From CAYSBE01 sp046309355 (GTDB lineage: Bacteria > Bacteroidota > Bacteroidia > UKL13-3), in NCBI GenBank assembly GCA_046309355.1, contig JBKCPL010000023.1, positions 24,097 to 88,096 on the forward strand: a stretch of 64,000 bases of DNA. Reading direction: 5' to 3'. The position numbers and the translations under genes are program-made. The stretch's first letter is position 1, and every line of letters starts with the position of its first letter. Positions 36,227 through 44,795 of this stretch are shown here, piece by piece. Under the pieces are notes generated by a model that saw only the letters and a program-made list of their open reading frames with translations, made no database searches and had not been told where the DNA came from.

Positions 36227-37981
36227 ATGAAAATGTATAAAATATTTGTAGGAATATGTGCATTGTACATGCCAATTATGGTTTGGGCACAAAACACTAC
36301 AACTTTACACCAACTTCAGCAGTCCATTGCATGGATTGAAAATCAGCCCGCACAGGTTATACAGCTGCAAGTACAAAATGAATCAAACAAATCTATCACA
36401 GATCTAAATACGTATATCCCATACCTGAGCAGTGAGGATTTAAACCTAGTACACGAGCGCAACGGAAAAACAGGGAAGTACACACAATACGTACAGCTGC
36501 ACAAAGGACTTCCGATATGGGGAACAAGTGTACGAATTCATGAATTGAAAAATGGGCAACTGCGCATTCAGCATGTTACGTTAAATACATCGTCAAGCAA
36601 TAGTGATGTATTAAATGAACGTGCTACCCACTGGCTACTCACCGGAAATAAGCTTGAACAAATTCGAGTAGAAACAACAGGCGGCATACAAACCATCAGT
36701 ACAGCTATTGGCGAATTAATTTTTCAACGAGATTTACGCAGGTATCTGCATCAGGATGACACAATGGTTACCGGAAAAGTATTTGCACCCGATCCGCTGA
36801 CGCGTGCTGGCGTTATTTACGGACAGGATGGCACATGGAAACACTTTAATGATAGTGACTACGCCTTGCTCAATGATCAGCGAATTGATGTAACGTTTCC
36901 GGCCACACTCGTAGGCGACTCATTTGAGTTGCGGAACGCGTATGGTAGAATTGTAGATTTTTCACAGCCGTTCACCTCTAACCGCAGAGAGAAGAATCCT
37001 GTATTTAACTACACCCGCAAACAGCAGGCATTTAAAGATGTGATGGCGCTGTATCATGTTTACCATACGCAAATGTACTTGCAATCGCTGCAGTACGATG
37101 TGGTTCAGTATCCAATTCGCATAGATGCGGGAGCCTCTTTTGGTGACCAGTCCTTTTTTACATTCGACCCCGACACATCGCTTAATTTTGGTTTAGGTGG
37201 CGTGCCCGATGCCGAAGATGCCGATGTCATAGTTCACGAATACACACATGCTGTATCGTGGGATATAAACCCCACACCAAATATGAGCACCGAACGAAGG
37301 GCTATTGAAGAAGCCATGTGCGATGTACTCGCAGCTGTACAATCAAAGCAGTATACACCCTTTAACTGGCGTAGGCTTTTTAACTTTGACGCACCCAATC
37401 CTGTAGCTCCCGGAAATATTCCCTTTTGGAACGGGCGTAACGGACAATCGGCAAAGACCTACGATGAGAAGTTGAATGACCCTTACCGCGATAGTGAAAT
37501 ATGGACTTCGTGTATGCTGGATATGAGTGAGTATTTTGGCAGCGACACGTTGGTAGATATGATGCTGGCATCCATTGAACTGATGACATCTACCACAACC
37601 ATGCCCGAAGCCTGCGAGTTGATGCTGATAGCCGATAGTCTTTTATACAACGGTGAAAACCGACTAATGATGGGCTATTTTTTCAATGAGCGCAGATTTG
37701 GTAATTTCCCCATGTCGGTGCGCAACACCACTGCTCCAAAAAATTACAGGCTGCTGAATACCGCTGCGTTTGCAATCGGACAAGGTCCAATAAATATTGA
37801 AATGACGAACGCAGCTGCCTTCGATGTGGTGTTAACCGATATGACCGGAAAAACCCGTTTACATTTACGTCAGCATTTTCTTTCAGCAGAAATAAAACCG
37901 GATGAATTGCCGGCCGGTATATACATACTTACCATTACACAGAACGGACAAAGCCGGTCAGAAAAAATTGTACGTTATTGA
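36227..37981 (+). CDS. Secreted gluzincin metalloprotease with T9SS type A tail
   Basis: The 584-residue protein has a signal peptide (1-21), a propeptide with an FTP-like domain (about 55-160, LHKGLPIWGTSVRIHELKNG), a protease domain with HEYTH (His337, Glu338, His341) and the third ligand Glu362 in IEEAMCDVLA, and a C-terminal sorting tail ending GIYILTITQNGQSRSEKIVRY in the type A form. It resembles the M4/M36 thermolysin-fungalysin group. The T9SS tail indicates export through the outer membrane by PorU-linked secretion. It precedes the SDR gene by 19 bases. Confidence 0.9.
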   Translation: MKMYKIFVGICALYMPIMVWAQNTTTLHQLQQSIAWIENQPAQVIQLQVQNESNKSITDLNTYIPYLSSEDLNLVHERNGKTGKYTQYVQLHKGLPIWGTSVRIHELKNGQLRIQHVTLNTSSSNSDVLNERATHWLLTGNKLEQIRVETTGGIQTISTAIGELIFQRDLRRYLHQDDTMVTGKVFAPDPLTRAGVIYGQDGTWKHFNDSDYALLNDQRIDVTFPATLVGDSFELRNAYGRIVDFSQPFTSNRREKNPVFNYTRKQQAFKDVMALYHVYHTQMYLQSLQYDVVQYPIRIDAGASFGDQSFFTFDPDTSLNFGLGGVPDAEDADVIVHEYTHAVSWDINPTPNMSTERRAIEEAMCDVLAAVQSKQYTPFNWRRLFNFDAPNPVAPGNIPFWNGRNGQSAKTYDEKLNDPYRDSEIWTSCMLDMSEYFGSDTLVDMMLASIELMTSTTTMPEACELMLIADSLLYNGENRLMMGYFFNERRFGNFPMSVRNTTAPKNYRLLNTAAFAIGQGPINIEMTNAAAFDVVLTDMTGKTRLHLRQHFLSAEIKPDELPAGIYILTITQNGQSRSEKIVRY

Positions 37982-38000
37982 CCTTTACTGATTATGCGAT

Positions 38001-38696
38001 ATGAATATAACTGATAAAATTGCCGTTGTAACAGGTGTAAGCAAAGGCATTGGATACAGTACAGCCAAACACTTGCTTGAACTGGGTGCAACCGTTTACG
38101 GCCTGGGTCGCCATGTTCCTTCGAACCTGAATGACCTAAAATTTATCCCTTGCGATGTGAGGAATCAGGCAGAGGTAAATGCTGCCTTTGATCAGATATC
38201 TCGAGAGCAACCACGGGTTGATATTCTGATAAATAATGCAGGATTAGGTTACTTTGGCTTGATGGAACAGATGCCTGTTGAACAATGGCACGAAATGTTT
38301 GACACCAACATTCACGGCATGTACTACTGCATCAGGCAGGTTTTGCCGCGTATGAAAGAACAGCAGTTTGGCCACATAATTAATATTGCATCAACAGCAG
38401 CACTGGAAGGCATGCCACAGGTTTCGGCATACTGTGCAACCAAATGGGCGGTTAAGGGATTAAGCGAATCATTGTTCAGAGAAGTGCGTGACTTTCGTAT
38501 AAAAGTAACGTGTATTTATCCGGGATCAACCAAAACTGATTTTTTCCGAAACAGCCCGGGAATACAACCGCACGATTATATGCTGATGCCTGAAGATGTA
38601 GCGTTAACCATTGTTCAGGCGATACAAATGCCCGACAATTTTCATACTGTAAACCTGGAAATAAGGCCGCTTCAACCTAGAGGACCAAAAGAATAA
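38001..38696 (+). CDS. SDR-family NAD(P)-dependent oxidoreductase
   Basis: The 231-residue protein has the classical short-chain dehydrogenase features: nucleotide loop TGVSKGIG, structural motif NNAG, catalytic Ser in IASTAAL and YCATK. Substrate unknown. It lies 19 bases after the metalloprotease gene. The 199 bases beyond its stop hold no feature I can support. Confidence 0.92.
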   Translation: MNITDKIAVVTGVSKGIGYSTAKHLLELGATVYGLGRHVPSNLNDLKFIPCDVRNQAEVNAAFDQISREQPRVDILINNAGLGYFGLMEQMPVEQWHEMFDTNIHGMYYCIRQVLPRMKEQQFGHIINIASTAALEGMPQVSAYCATKWAVKGLSESLFREVRDFRIKVTCIYPGSTKTDFFRNSPGIQPHDYMLMPEDVALTIVQAIQMPDNFHTVNLEIRPLQPRGPKE

Positions 38697-38895
38697 TTAT
38701 CTTATCAAAACTATTTTTCCTGATTGAGTAAATGCTTGACGGTTTTAACAATTAAATGTATTAGCCTCCTCTTTTATACTATGTACAAACATTTATCTAA
38801 CAATAAATAACTACTCTTTAGAGGGCAAGAAGATCTACTCACTAATTTTAGCAGAAAACCTTTCAGGAACAGTGTATCGATTTTTTAACTAGAAC

Positions 38896-40095
38896 CTACC
38901 AGTCAATCAAGTTGGCCACCTGCGTAGACAAGCTATTTTGACCAATGGCAAATCCTTTCATGGTAGGTTCGCACACTATGTATTTTTCATCGTTGAACTG
39001 AACATTGCCGTTCATATTTGTACTCCAACGCTGTATGGCTACATTAATATGTTGCGCATCTTTGTAATACAAGGCTACTGATTTTAGTCCAAGTACCTCG
39101 CGAATCATCGATGCAAACAACATGGCTTTATCTTCGCAATCTGAAAAACGATTGACCAAGGTTTCTTCCGGAAATGAGAATTTTTCGACACCGTACACGT
39201 CTTCATCTTTACGGTAATCGAACGATTGCTGCGTAAATTTTAAAATAAAATCCACCGCTACTTCAGTTCGCATATCGTATACCGCACGCTTCAACTCCTT
39301 TATTAAGGACTGGCGAACGCTTTCAGAAACTCCGTAATTCAGGTACACTGTATTGATAGAAATAGTGGGCAATTCGCGGTAATACGATGTAAGCGATACA
39401 TTGATGCGTGCGCTGAAGTAATACATGAAGCCGTCATACTCAAAAGGTATAATCTGTTTATGGGTTTTTGCACCGAAAGCAGGTGGCGTAAGCATATTCA
39501 TTACCAACGGCAGTGCATGCGTATGTTCAGGAATAGATAAGGCCTCTTCTGCTGATGTGTTTTTTTTCTGATCAAAACTTAAATCATAGTACAATTTATT
39601 GCCCCGTTGTATAAACAGGCAATTGTCAATTAAAAAATTGGTACGCGCATAAACGGTTATTTGTCCGTTGCTGAAACCGGCCATTAAATCTATCTGATGT
39701 TTGTGCAGCAGTGCCAGCAAAAGCAATTGCTTAAATCCTTCCGGTGCATGGGAAAACACCTGTGCATTTACTTTTTTTATCAACATAAGCAATGCTACAT
39801 CATCCATCGCATACTGCTTTTTTAGTTGAATAAGCCGGTTGTATAAACTGTCCGTTTCTTTTAATTGCATCAGATGCAGTAAACTGCTTTTGGCCGACTC
39901 TACTGTTTGGGTATTTATGTTTACATCAAGCAATGCAGGCTGCGCTTCAATGCTAACCGTATGACCGTACAAATCAACCAACCACTTCTTAGCCTGCGTA
40001 TCGGCATTTGCCTTACCTGTAAAGGTGCAGCACAACAATAGGTATACAAGACGTGTGTATACTTTTATGGCCGATATTTTATATTTGATTTTCAA
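38896..40095 (-). CDS. Transglutaminase-like protein
   Basis: The 399-residue protein has a signal or membrane segment at the N-terminus (about residues 10-30) and a C-terminal transglutaminase-like core with the triad in order: Cys in FSDCEDKAMLFASMIREVL, His in DAQHINVAI and Glu/Asp in YIVCEPTM. The middle part is not recognised. The best start is the TTG at 40095, with no ATG nearby; AT-rich DNA with spaced TTAAC repeats lies upstream. Such cores act as peptidases or ligases; the exact reaction is unknown. Confidence 0.72.
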   Translation of the reverse strand: MKIKYKISAIKVYTRLVYLLLCCTFTGKANADTQAKKWLVDLYGHTVSIEAQPALLDVNINTQTVESAKSSLLHLMQLKETDSLYNRLIQLKKQYAMDDVALLMLIKKVNAQVFSHAPEGFKQLLLLALLHKHQIDLMAGFSNGQITVYARTNFLIDNCLFIQRGNKLYYDLSFDQKKNTSAEEALSIPEHTHALPLVMNMLTPPAFGAKTHKQIIPFEYDGFMYYFSARINVSLTSYYRELPTISINTVYLNYGVSESVRQSLIKELKRAVYDMRTEVAVDFILKFTQQSFDYRKDEDVYGVEKFSFPEETLVNRFSDCEDKAMLFASMIREVLGLKSVALYYKDAQHINVAIQRWSTNMNGNVQFNDEKYIVCEPTMKGFAIGQNSLSTQVANLIDW

Positions 40096-40109
40096 TGATT
40101 TAGCTATTA

Positions 40110-40148
40110 CTTAACCATAATGTTAAGCAAACTTAACAATTACTTAAC
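40110..40148 (-). promoter_or_regulatory. Phased TTAAC repeat array upstream of the transglutaminase-like gene
   Basis: Four copies of the core TTAA(C/G) start at 40111, 40123, 40133 and 40144 on the plus strand, with intervals of 12, 10 and 11 bases (about one helical turn). They lie 15-53 bases before the TTG start of the minus-strand gene. The form resembles Bacillus PhoP or cyanobacterial Pho boxes (TTAACA/CTTAACCT direct repeats). A regulatory role is inferred from spacing. Confidence 0.45.
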
Positions 40149-40231
40149 GTAAATAAAAGCATTTTCAGCAAAAAAATTGGGGGTTGGTTGAACCGGCAGT
40201 TGGTTAGTTATTTTAAAAAAAAATTTATCTG

Positions 40232-40252
40232 CTACGCAAATAGATTGCGTAG
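40232..40252. promoter_or_regulatory. Perfect 8+5+8 palindrome upstream of recA promoter
   Basis: CTACGCAA and TTGCGTAG are exact reverse complements separated by five bases. The palindrome ends nine bases before the recA -7 box, so it overlaps the -33 region, a typical place for a repressor operator. It could be an SOS-type operator, but the motif is not the known LexA box. Confidence 0.5.
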
Positions 40253-40261
40253 TGCCGAGTG

Positions 40262-40269
40262 TAGGTTTG
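40262..40269 (+). promoter_or_regulatory. Promoter -7 box for recA
   Basis: TAGGTTTG matches TAnnTTTG, 87 bases before the recA ATG. A second short inverted repeat (AGGT/ACCT) overlaps it. Confidence 0.55.
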
Positions 40270-40356
40270 TACCTGCATGGTGAGGAATATATTTTTTTGC
40301 ACATCGCACCAACTTTAATTTGTAACACTGAAATTCGAAACATTAACTATTGCATT

Positions 40357-41382
40357 ATGAGCGACAACAAAGAAAAACTGAAAGCACTCCAACTTACGAT
40401 TGATAAGCTGGAAAAAACATACGGCAAAGGCACCGTAATGAAAATGAGCGACAAAAGCATTGAGCCTATGGAGGCTTTGCCAACAGGTTCGCTCGGATTG
40501 GATATAGCACTGGGCATAGGCGGGTTACCTACCGGACGTATCATTGAAATATACGGACCTGAATCATCGGGTAAAACTACCCTCTCTATGCATGCGATAG
40601 CCGAATGCCAGAAACGCGGTGGCATTGCCGCATTTGTTGATGCCGAACACGCATTTGATAAAACCTATGCCGAAAAATTGGGCATTGATGTAGACAATCT
40701 GCTTATATCGCAACCGGATGATGGCGAACAGGCGCTTGAAATTGCCGATGCACTGATACGTTCGGGTGCCATTGATATAATTGTTATTGACTCCGTTGCG
40801 GCTCTCGTACCAAAAGCCGAAATCGAAGGCGATATGGGCGACAGTAAAATGGGTTTGCAGGCGCGTTTGATGAGTCAGGCACTGCGCAAGCTTACTGGCA
40901 CAATTAACAAAACAGGTTGCGTGTGTATATTCATCAATCAGTTGCGCGAGAAAATTGGTGTCATGTTCGGTAATCCTGAAACAACAACCGGTGGAAATGC
41001 CCTTAAATTCTACGCATCAGTCCGTTTAGATATTCGCAGAATAGGACAGCTGAAGGAAGGAAACGACATCGTAGGTAACCGTACTAAAGTGAAAATAGCT
41101 AAAAATAAAGTGGCTCCTCCGTTCCGTACGGTTGAGTTTGATATTATCTATGGCGATGGGGTTTCGAAAGTGGGTGAAATCGTGGATTTAGGAGTAGATA
41201 TGGAAATAGTGAAGAAAAGCGGTTCGTGGTTTAGCTACAACGATACCAAACTGGGGCAGGGCCGCGATGCGGTGAAGCAGTTGCTGGCCGATAATCCGGA
41301 ACTGGCACTGGAAATAGAAACCAAAATTAAAGAGCGCGCTTTTGGCGGAGGCTATCGTGCCAAAATTGAAGGCGGAGAATAA
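40357..41382 (+). CDS. recA: Recombinase RecA
   Basis: RecA pairs homologous strands and drives recombination and DNA-damage signalling. The 341-residue protein has Walker A GPESSGKTT, the VDAEHAFD block, Walker B IIVIDSVAAL, loop L2 MFGNPETTTGGNALKF and a short acidic C-terminus ending EGGE. The ATG at 40357 gives the normal start; the longer frame covers the promoter region. It ends at a strong hairpin shared with the convergent Mpo1-like gene. Confidence 0.97.
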   Translation: MSDNKEKLKALQLTIDKLEKTYGKGTVMKMSDKSIEPMEALPTGSLGLDIALGIGGLPTGRIIEIYGPESSGKTTLSMHAIAECQKRGGIAAFVDAEHAFDKTYAEKLGIDVDNLLISQPDDGEQALEIADALIRSGAIDIIVIDSVAALVPKAEIEGDMGDSKMGLQARLMSQALRKLTGTINKTGCVCIFINQLREKIGVMFGNPETTTGGNALKFYASVRLDIRRIGQLKEGNDIVGNRTKVKIAKNKVAPPFRTVEFDIIYGDGVSKVGEIVDLGVDMEIVKKSGSWFSYNDTKLGQGRDAVKQLLADNPELALEIETKIKERAFGGGYRAKIEGGE

Positions 41383-41402
41383 ATTTGCTCTCTCCTATGT
41401 TG

Positions 41403-41445
41403 CGCGTCAGGCGTTGCACTTCGTACAACGCCTGACGCGTTTATA
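41403..41445 (+). terminator. Strong hairpin terminator after recA
   Basis: CGCGTCAGGCGTTG and CAACGCCTGACGCG form a perfect 14-base stem around a nine-base loop, followed by TTTATATT. It lies between the stops of recA and the convergent gene at 41446, so may serve both. Confidence 0.85.
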
Positions 41446-41919
41446 TTAATACGCTATACCTGCTTTCTTGTATAGAAAACTCATCAGCCAGGCTGGGCCT
41501 ATAAGTAAAAACTGAATATCCTTTAAAAATGAAGGCTTCTTCCCTTCTATTTTATGCCCTATAAATTGCCCAATCCACGCTACCGAAAAAATACATAATG
41601 AACTAACCCAAAGTGGAGTAGCTAAGGCTGAAAGCTGATGTGCAAGCGCTACACACACTACACTAAAAACGCCCATACCCAATGCCAACGGTTTAGATAA
41701 GCGTAGGTAAAATAGCAGTACAAATACAATAGCAACGGTTGACGCGGTAATATTGTACCGCTCGTGTTCGCTTATGGAAAATGATACCTTGGGAAGCGTA
41801 AGTAAACATACCACACTGAAGTATATAGCCGGAATGCAAATCCAGTGAATTAACTTATTCAACTTATTTGTGTGGCTTTCGGCATACTCGTTAAACCATT
41901 CGTGTATCGATTTGCTCAT
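41446..41919 (-). CDS. Mpo1-like (DUF962) membrane protein
   Basis: The 157-residue protein has four membrane segments and the family marks: EWFNEYAESHTNKLNKLIHWICIP near the start and FIGHKIEGKKPSFLKD near the end, with conserved histidines that bind iron in yeast Mpo1, a 2-hydroxy fatty acid dioxygenase. A lipid-related oxidation is thus possible. The gene is convergent with recA. Confidence 0.88.
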   Translation of the reverse strand: MSKSIHEWFNEYAESHTNKLNKLIHWICIPAIYFSVVCLLTLPKVSFSISEHERYNITASTVAIVFVLLFYLRLSKPLALGMGVFSVVCVALAHQLSALATPLWVSSLCIFSVAWIGQFIGHKIEGKKPSFLKDIQFLLIGPAWLMSFLYKKAGIAY

Positions 41920-41961
41920 TGATGTTGTTTTTAGTTACACAAGTATACATATATTCGTACA

Positions 41962-42093
41962 ATGCGTAATACGCTTGTTGTATTCACCTTGCTTGGCATA
42001 GCTATTTGTAGTTATGCCCAATATTTCAAAGACAGTAAAGATATATTGAGTCTTAAGTTTCGGCTTTTAGATAAATGCCAATATGACAAATAG
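41962..42093 (+). pseudogene. Orphan signal peptide, probable 5' remnant
   Basis: A 43-codon frame begins with a clear Sec signal peptide (MRNTLVVFTLLGIAICSYAQ), then runs on for only 23 residues of unconvincing sequence to a stop. A promoter-like TATATTCG lies at 41950-41957, five bases upstream. It looks like the 5' end of a gene for an exported protein that has lost its body, perhaps the porin whose gene starts 700 bases further on. A genuine microprotein is a less likely alternative. Confidence 0.45.
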
Positions 42094-42136
42094 ATTAAAG
42101 TAGAATAAATTTTGATTAACATTTCAAAAAAAGAAA

Positions 42137-42661
42137 ATGAAAAAGAACCAATTAACAATAACTACCTCCAGTATAGTGTCATATGCTGGGATTAAAACGA
42201 TTGAAAATAAGATTGATCCTTTTACAAGAATGTTATTAGGACTTCTCGCAACAGTTGGTTTATCACTTTCAGAAAACCAAACTACCAGAAATATAGGATT
42301 AGGGCTTGGTATTGCATCTTTGCTTCAGTTGTTAGACATAAAAAAAGGAGGAAAAATAACACGGAATGATTCAAATATTCAATTTTATGTTTTAGATGAG
42401 AATCAAGGCGTGACAATATTAGAGCCCGGCCAAACGCCAAGTAATTCCATTGATGGATTAACATTCAAAGGTTTAAATGGCGTTTTTAAAGTGTCTGATG
42501 GTGTGTACATTGAATTGGGAAATGACAACAGTATCAATTATTCGTTTGGACTTGGGAAGCTAATAAATCAGAATTTAAGAAGTGGGGGCTATAAGTCAAA
42601 ACAATGGGTTGACCAGCAAACCGATCTTCGATGGAAAGAATTATACAGAAAATCTATTTAA
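42137..42661 (+). CDS. AT-rich hypothetical protein with hydrophobic N-terminal region
   Basis: The 174-residue protein is not recognised. It has one or two hydrophobic segments at about residues 31-66 (LLGLLATVGLSL and LGLGIASLLQLL) and a polar second half with FKGLNGVFKVSDGVYIELGN. The gene and its leader are more AT-rich than neighbouring genes and the 3' end overlaps the porin start by 31 bases. This suggests recent arrival or a rearranged segment. No function is proposed. Confidence 0.55.
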   Translation: MKKNQLTITTSSIVSYAGIKTIENKIDPFTRMLLGLLATVGLSLSENQTTRNIGLGLGIASLLQLLDIKKGGKITRNDSNIQFYVLDENQGVTILEPGQTPSNSIDGLTFKGLNGVFKVSDGVYIELGNDNSINYSFGLGKLINQNLRSGGYKSKQWVDQQTDLRWKELYRKSI

Positions 42662-43845
42662 TACTGGGCATAACAGTAAATTGGCAATTAGGCGCGGTTT
42701 CGTCTCCGCTTGACAGTTTTGTGGTAGCCGAAAGTTCAGTGCTCCGAACTACCTTTAGTGTTAAAAATCCCGCCTATCGCCAATCTGCAAAACGTTATGG
42801 GCAGGATAGTTCGAACACATTTACCTGGAGCGCCTATGGCGAATTTTATGCCTCGATAGATGCTATTGAACCGCGTACAAACCAAAACAGTTTACCCTTT
42901 TTAGTTAACCACAAGCAGATAAACAATGTGGGTGTAAACATTGCCCTGGTACGCACACATTATTCAAATGGCAACACACGTGCCAATGCCGGTATAATGT
43001 TTGGCGATTATTCGCGTTACAACCTGGGCGCAGAGGATATGAGTTTGCGCAATATATATGAGCTCAATGCCGGTGTTAAATTATTAAAAAATGATAACCT
43101 GTGGCTGGATGCAGGTGTATTCGAATCGTATCTGGGTTTTGAAAGTCCACTGGGTGTAAACAATGCAACGCTAACACGCAGCATGTTTGCCGAGAATTCT
43201 CCCTATTATCTCTCTGGCGTCAGGTTGCAATTTACTTCACGCGATTCGAGAATACTTTTTAGCGGATATTACCTGAATGGCTGGCAGCGTATGGTCAGAC
43301 CGAACGGAATGCGAGGCACCGCATGGGGCATGCATTTTGTATTTATGCCTACGCGCAATACGACTATTTCGTATGGTACATTTTGGGGAGGCGATGGTTT
43401 TAAACAGCAACTTCAGCGCTCCAATTACAAACGCTGGTTCAATGATGTGTATGTTTTATTTTTCCCTATCAGAAAAGTAGAAACAGGCGTTTTGTGCGAC
43501 TACGGCATTGATTATGCTGATAGCCGACCCACCTACAGCTGGTATACAGTGAATGGATTTGTAAAGTATAAATTTACTCCTCGATTTAGTGTAACCGGTC
43601 GCGCTGAACGCTTCAGCGACCCAAACTATACGGTGCTGACAACCTTCAGCCCTGCCATTAGCAACGCTACCCGATTTTTAATGCATGCCTATTCACTTAA
43701 CATTGATATGAAACTAAATGAGCACGTAACATTTCGTACAGAAGCCCGTGCATTTGAATCAAGTGATTACAATTTAGTAGGTAAACGCAGCAAGCCGGTT
43801 AACAGTACTCAAGTTTATACTGCATCACTGTGTGTGCGATTTTAG
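42631..43845 (+). CDS. BBP2-type outer-membrane beta-barrel porin
   Basis: The 404-residue protein matches the putative beta-barrel porin-2 (BBP2) pattern: WSAYGEFYASIDAIEP, VNIALVRTHYSNGNTRANAG, the LWLDAGVFESYLGFESP block, SMFAENSPYYLSGV and the C-terminal strand TASLCVRF. The N-terminal 22 residues are only a weak signal peptide, and the start lies within the upstream AT-rich gene, so the native 5' end may have been lost or replaced. Substrate unknown. Confidence 0.85.
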   Translation: MERIIQKIYLILGITVNWQLGAVSSPLDSFVVAESSVLRTTFSVKNPAYRQSAKRYGQDSSNTFTWSAYGEFYASIDAIEPRTNQNSLPFLVNHKQINNVGVNIALVRTHYSNGNTRANAGIMFGDYSRYNLGAEDMSLRNIYELNAGVKLLKNDNLWLDAGVFESYLGFESPLGVNNATLTRSMFAENSPYYLSGVRLQFTSRDSRILFSGYYLNGWQRMVRPNGMRGTAWGMHFVFMPTRNTTISYGTFWGGDGFKQQLQRSNYKRWFNDVYVLFFPIRKVETGVLCDYGIDYADSRPTYSWYTVNGFVKYKFTPRFSVTGRAERFSDPNYTVLTTFSPAISNATRFLMHAYSLNIDMKLNEHVTFRTEARAFESSDYNLVGKRSKPVNSTQVYTASLCVRF

Positions 43846-43850
43846 TTCTA

Positions 43851-44708
43851 CTAATGATAGGTGTTGAAAATCTCATCGGCCAGCAACATGGCACTATGTA
43901 ATGCAGGCAAATTCAATTTCGGTTCATGAAGTTCAGAAAAATAAGTGATCATGTTTTCGGTAGGCATATTTCCGGTTAGCGTATCGGCAGCCATCGGACA
44001 ACCGCCAAATCCTTTTAAAGCTCCGTCAAATCTGCGACAGCCACTTTTGTATGCAGCATCCACTTTAGGGCGCCAACTGTCGGGTGTGGTGTGCAGGTGG
44101 GCACCAAATTCTATTTCAGGAAAATGAGGGATGAGCGATGAAAACAAATACGTAATACTTTCAGGATTGGCTACACCTATGGTATCGCTCAATGCCAAGG
44201 TTCGAATTCCCACTCGTTGCATCTGTTCAACCCAATATTCGACCACATCTGTATTCCATGCATCACCATAAGGATTGCCAAAACCCATGGACAGGTATAC
44301 TACGAGATCCTTGCCCGATTTTTCGCATAGAGACTGCATCTGTTTCACATTATCGAACGCCTGTATCATAGTTTGATTCGTATTTCGCATCTGAAACGTT
44401 TCAGATACTGAAAACGGAAATCCAATATAGCGAATAGCCGCATGCGTTATGGCGTCTTCTGCCCCTCTCATATTGGCAACAATAGCCAGTAATCGCGTAG
44501 CCGTTTTGTCAATTTGCAAACCTTCCAGCACCTCAGCTGTATCGGCCAGTTGGGGGATAGCTTTAGGAGAAACAAAACTGCCAAAATCAAGTGTATCAAA
44601 ACCCACCTGTAGCAGTGCATTGAGATAATTAATCTTTACTTCAGTTGGGATAAAAGATTTAATTCCCTGCATGGCATCGCGGGGGCACTCCACAAGTTTT
44701 ACAGTCAT
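43851..44708 (-). CDS. Hydroxymethylglutaryl-CoA lyase
   Basis: The 285-residue TIM-barrel enzyme has the metal and CoA motifs of HMG-CoA lyase: LVECPRDAMQG at the start, FGAHLHT metal ligands and the active-site GFGGCPMA with the catalytic Cys. It splits HMG-CoA into acetoacetate and acetyl-CoA in leucine breakdown. It is a single gene converging with the porin gene, and its neighbours give no pathway context. Confidence 0.93.
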   Translation of the reverse strand: MTVKLVECPRDAMQGIKSFIPTEVKINYLNALLQVGFDTLDFGSFVSPKAIPQLADTAEVLEGLQIDKTATRLLAIVANMRGAEDAITHAAIRYIGFPFSVSETFQMRNTNQTMIQAFDNVKQMQSLCEKSGKDLVVYLSMGFGNPYGDAWNTDVVEYWVEQMQRVGIRTLALSDTIGVANPESITYLFSSLIPHFPEIEFGAHLHTTPDSWRPKVDAAYKSGCRRFDGALKGFGGCPMAADTLTGNMPTENMITYFSELHEPKLNLPALHSAMLLADEIFNTYH

Positions 44709-44762
44709 TAGTTGGCTATTATTTTCACTTCAAATTTACCCCTTATTTCTACAATATTTCCT

Positions 44763-44770
44763 TACCTTTG
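44763..44770 (+). promoter_or_regulatory. Promoter -7 box for the DUF349 gene
   Basis: TACCTTTG is a perfect TAnnTTTG match, 25 bases before the ATG at 44796. It shows that the frame open from 44712 is not translated from its first codon. Confidence 0.55.
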
Positions 44771-44795
44771 GCATCCTTTTGTGAATCATAAGATT

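Noticed and set aside
38697..38895. Possible RNA gene or terminator between the SDR and transglutaminase-like genes
   Set aside because: I see no convincing hairpin, cloverleaf or promoter box; the stretch is AT-rich and I report nothing in it.
41962..43845. Orphan signal peptide and porin as one gene joined by a simple frameshift
   Set aside because: They are separated by about 600 bases, several stops and a complete foreign-looking frame, so one or two base changes would not join them.
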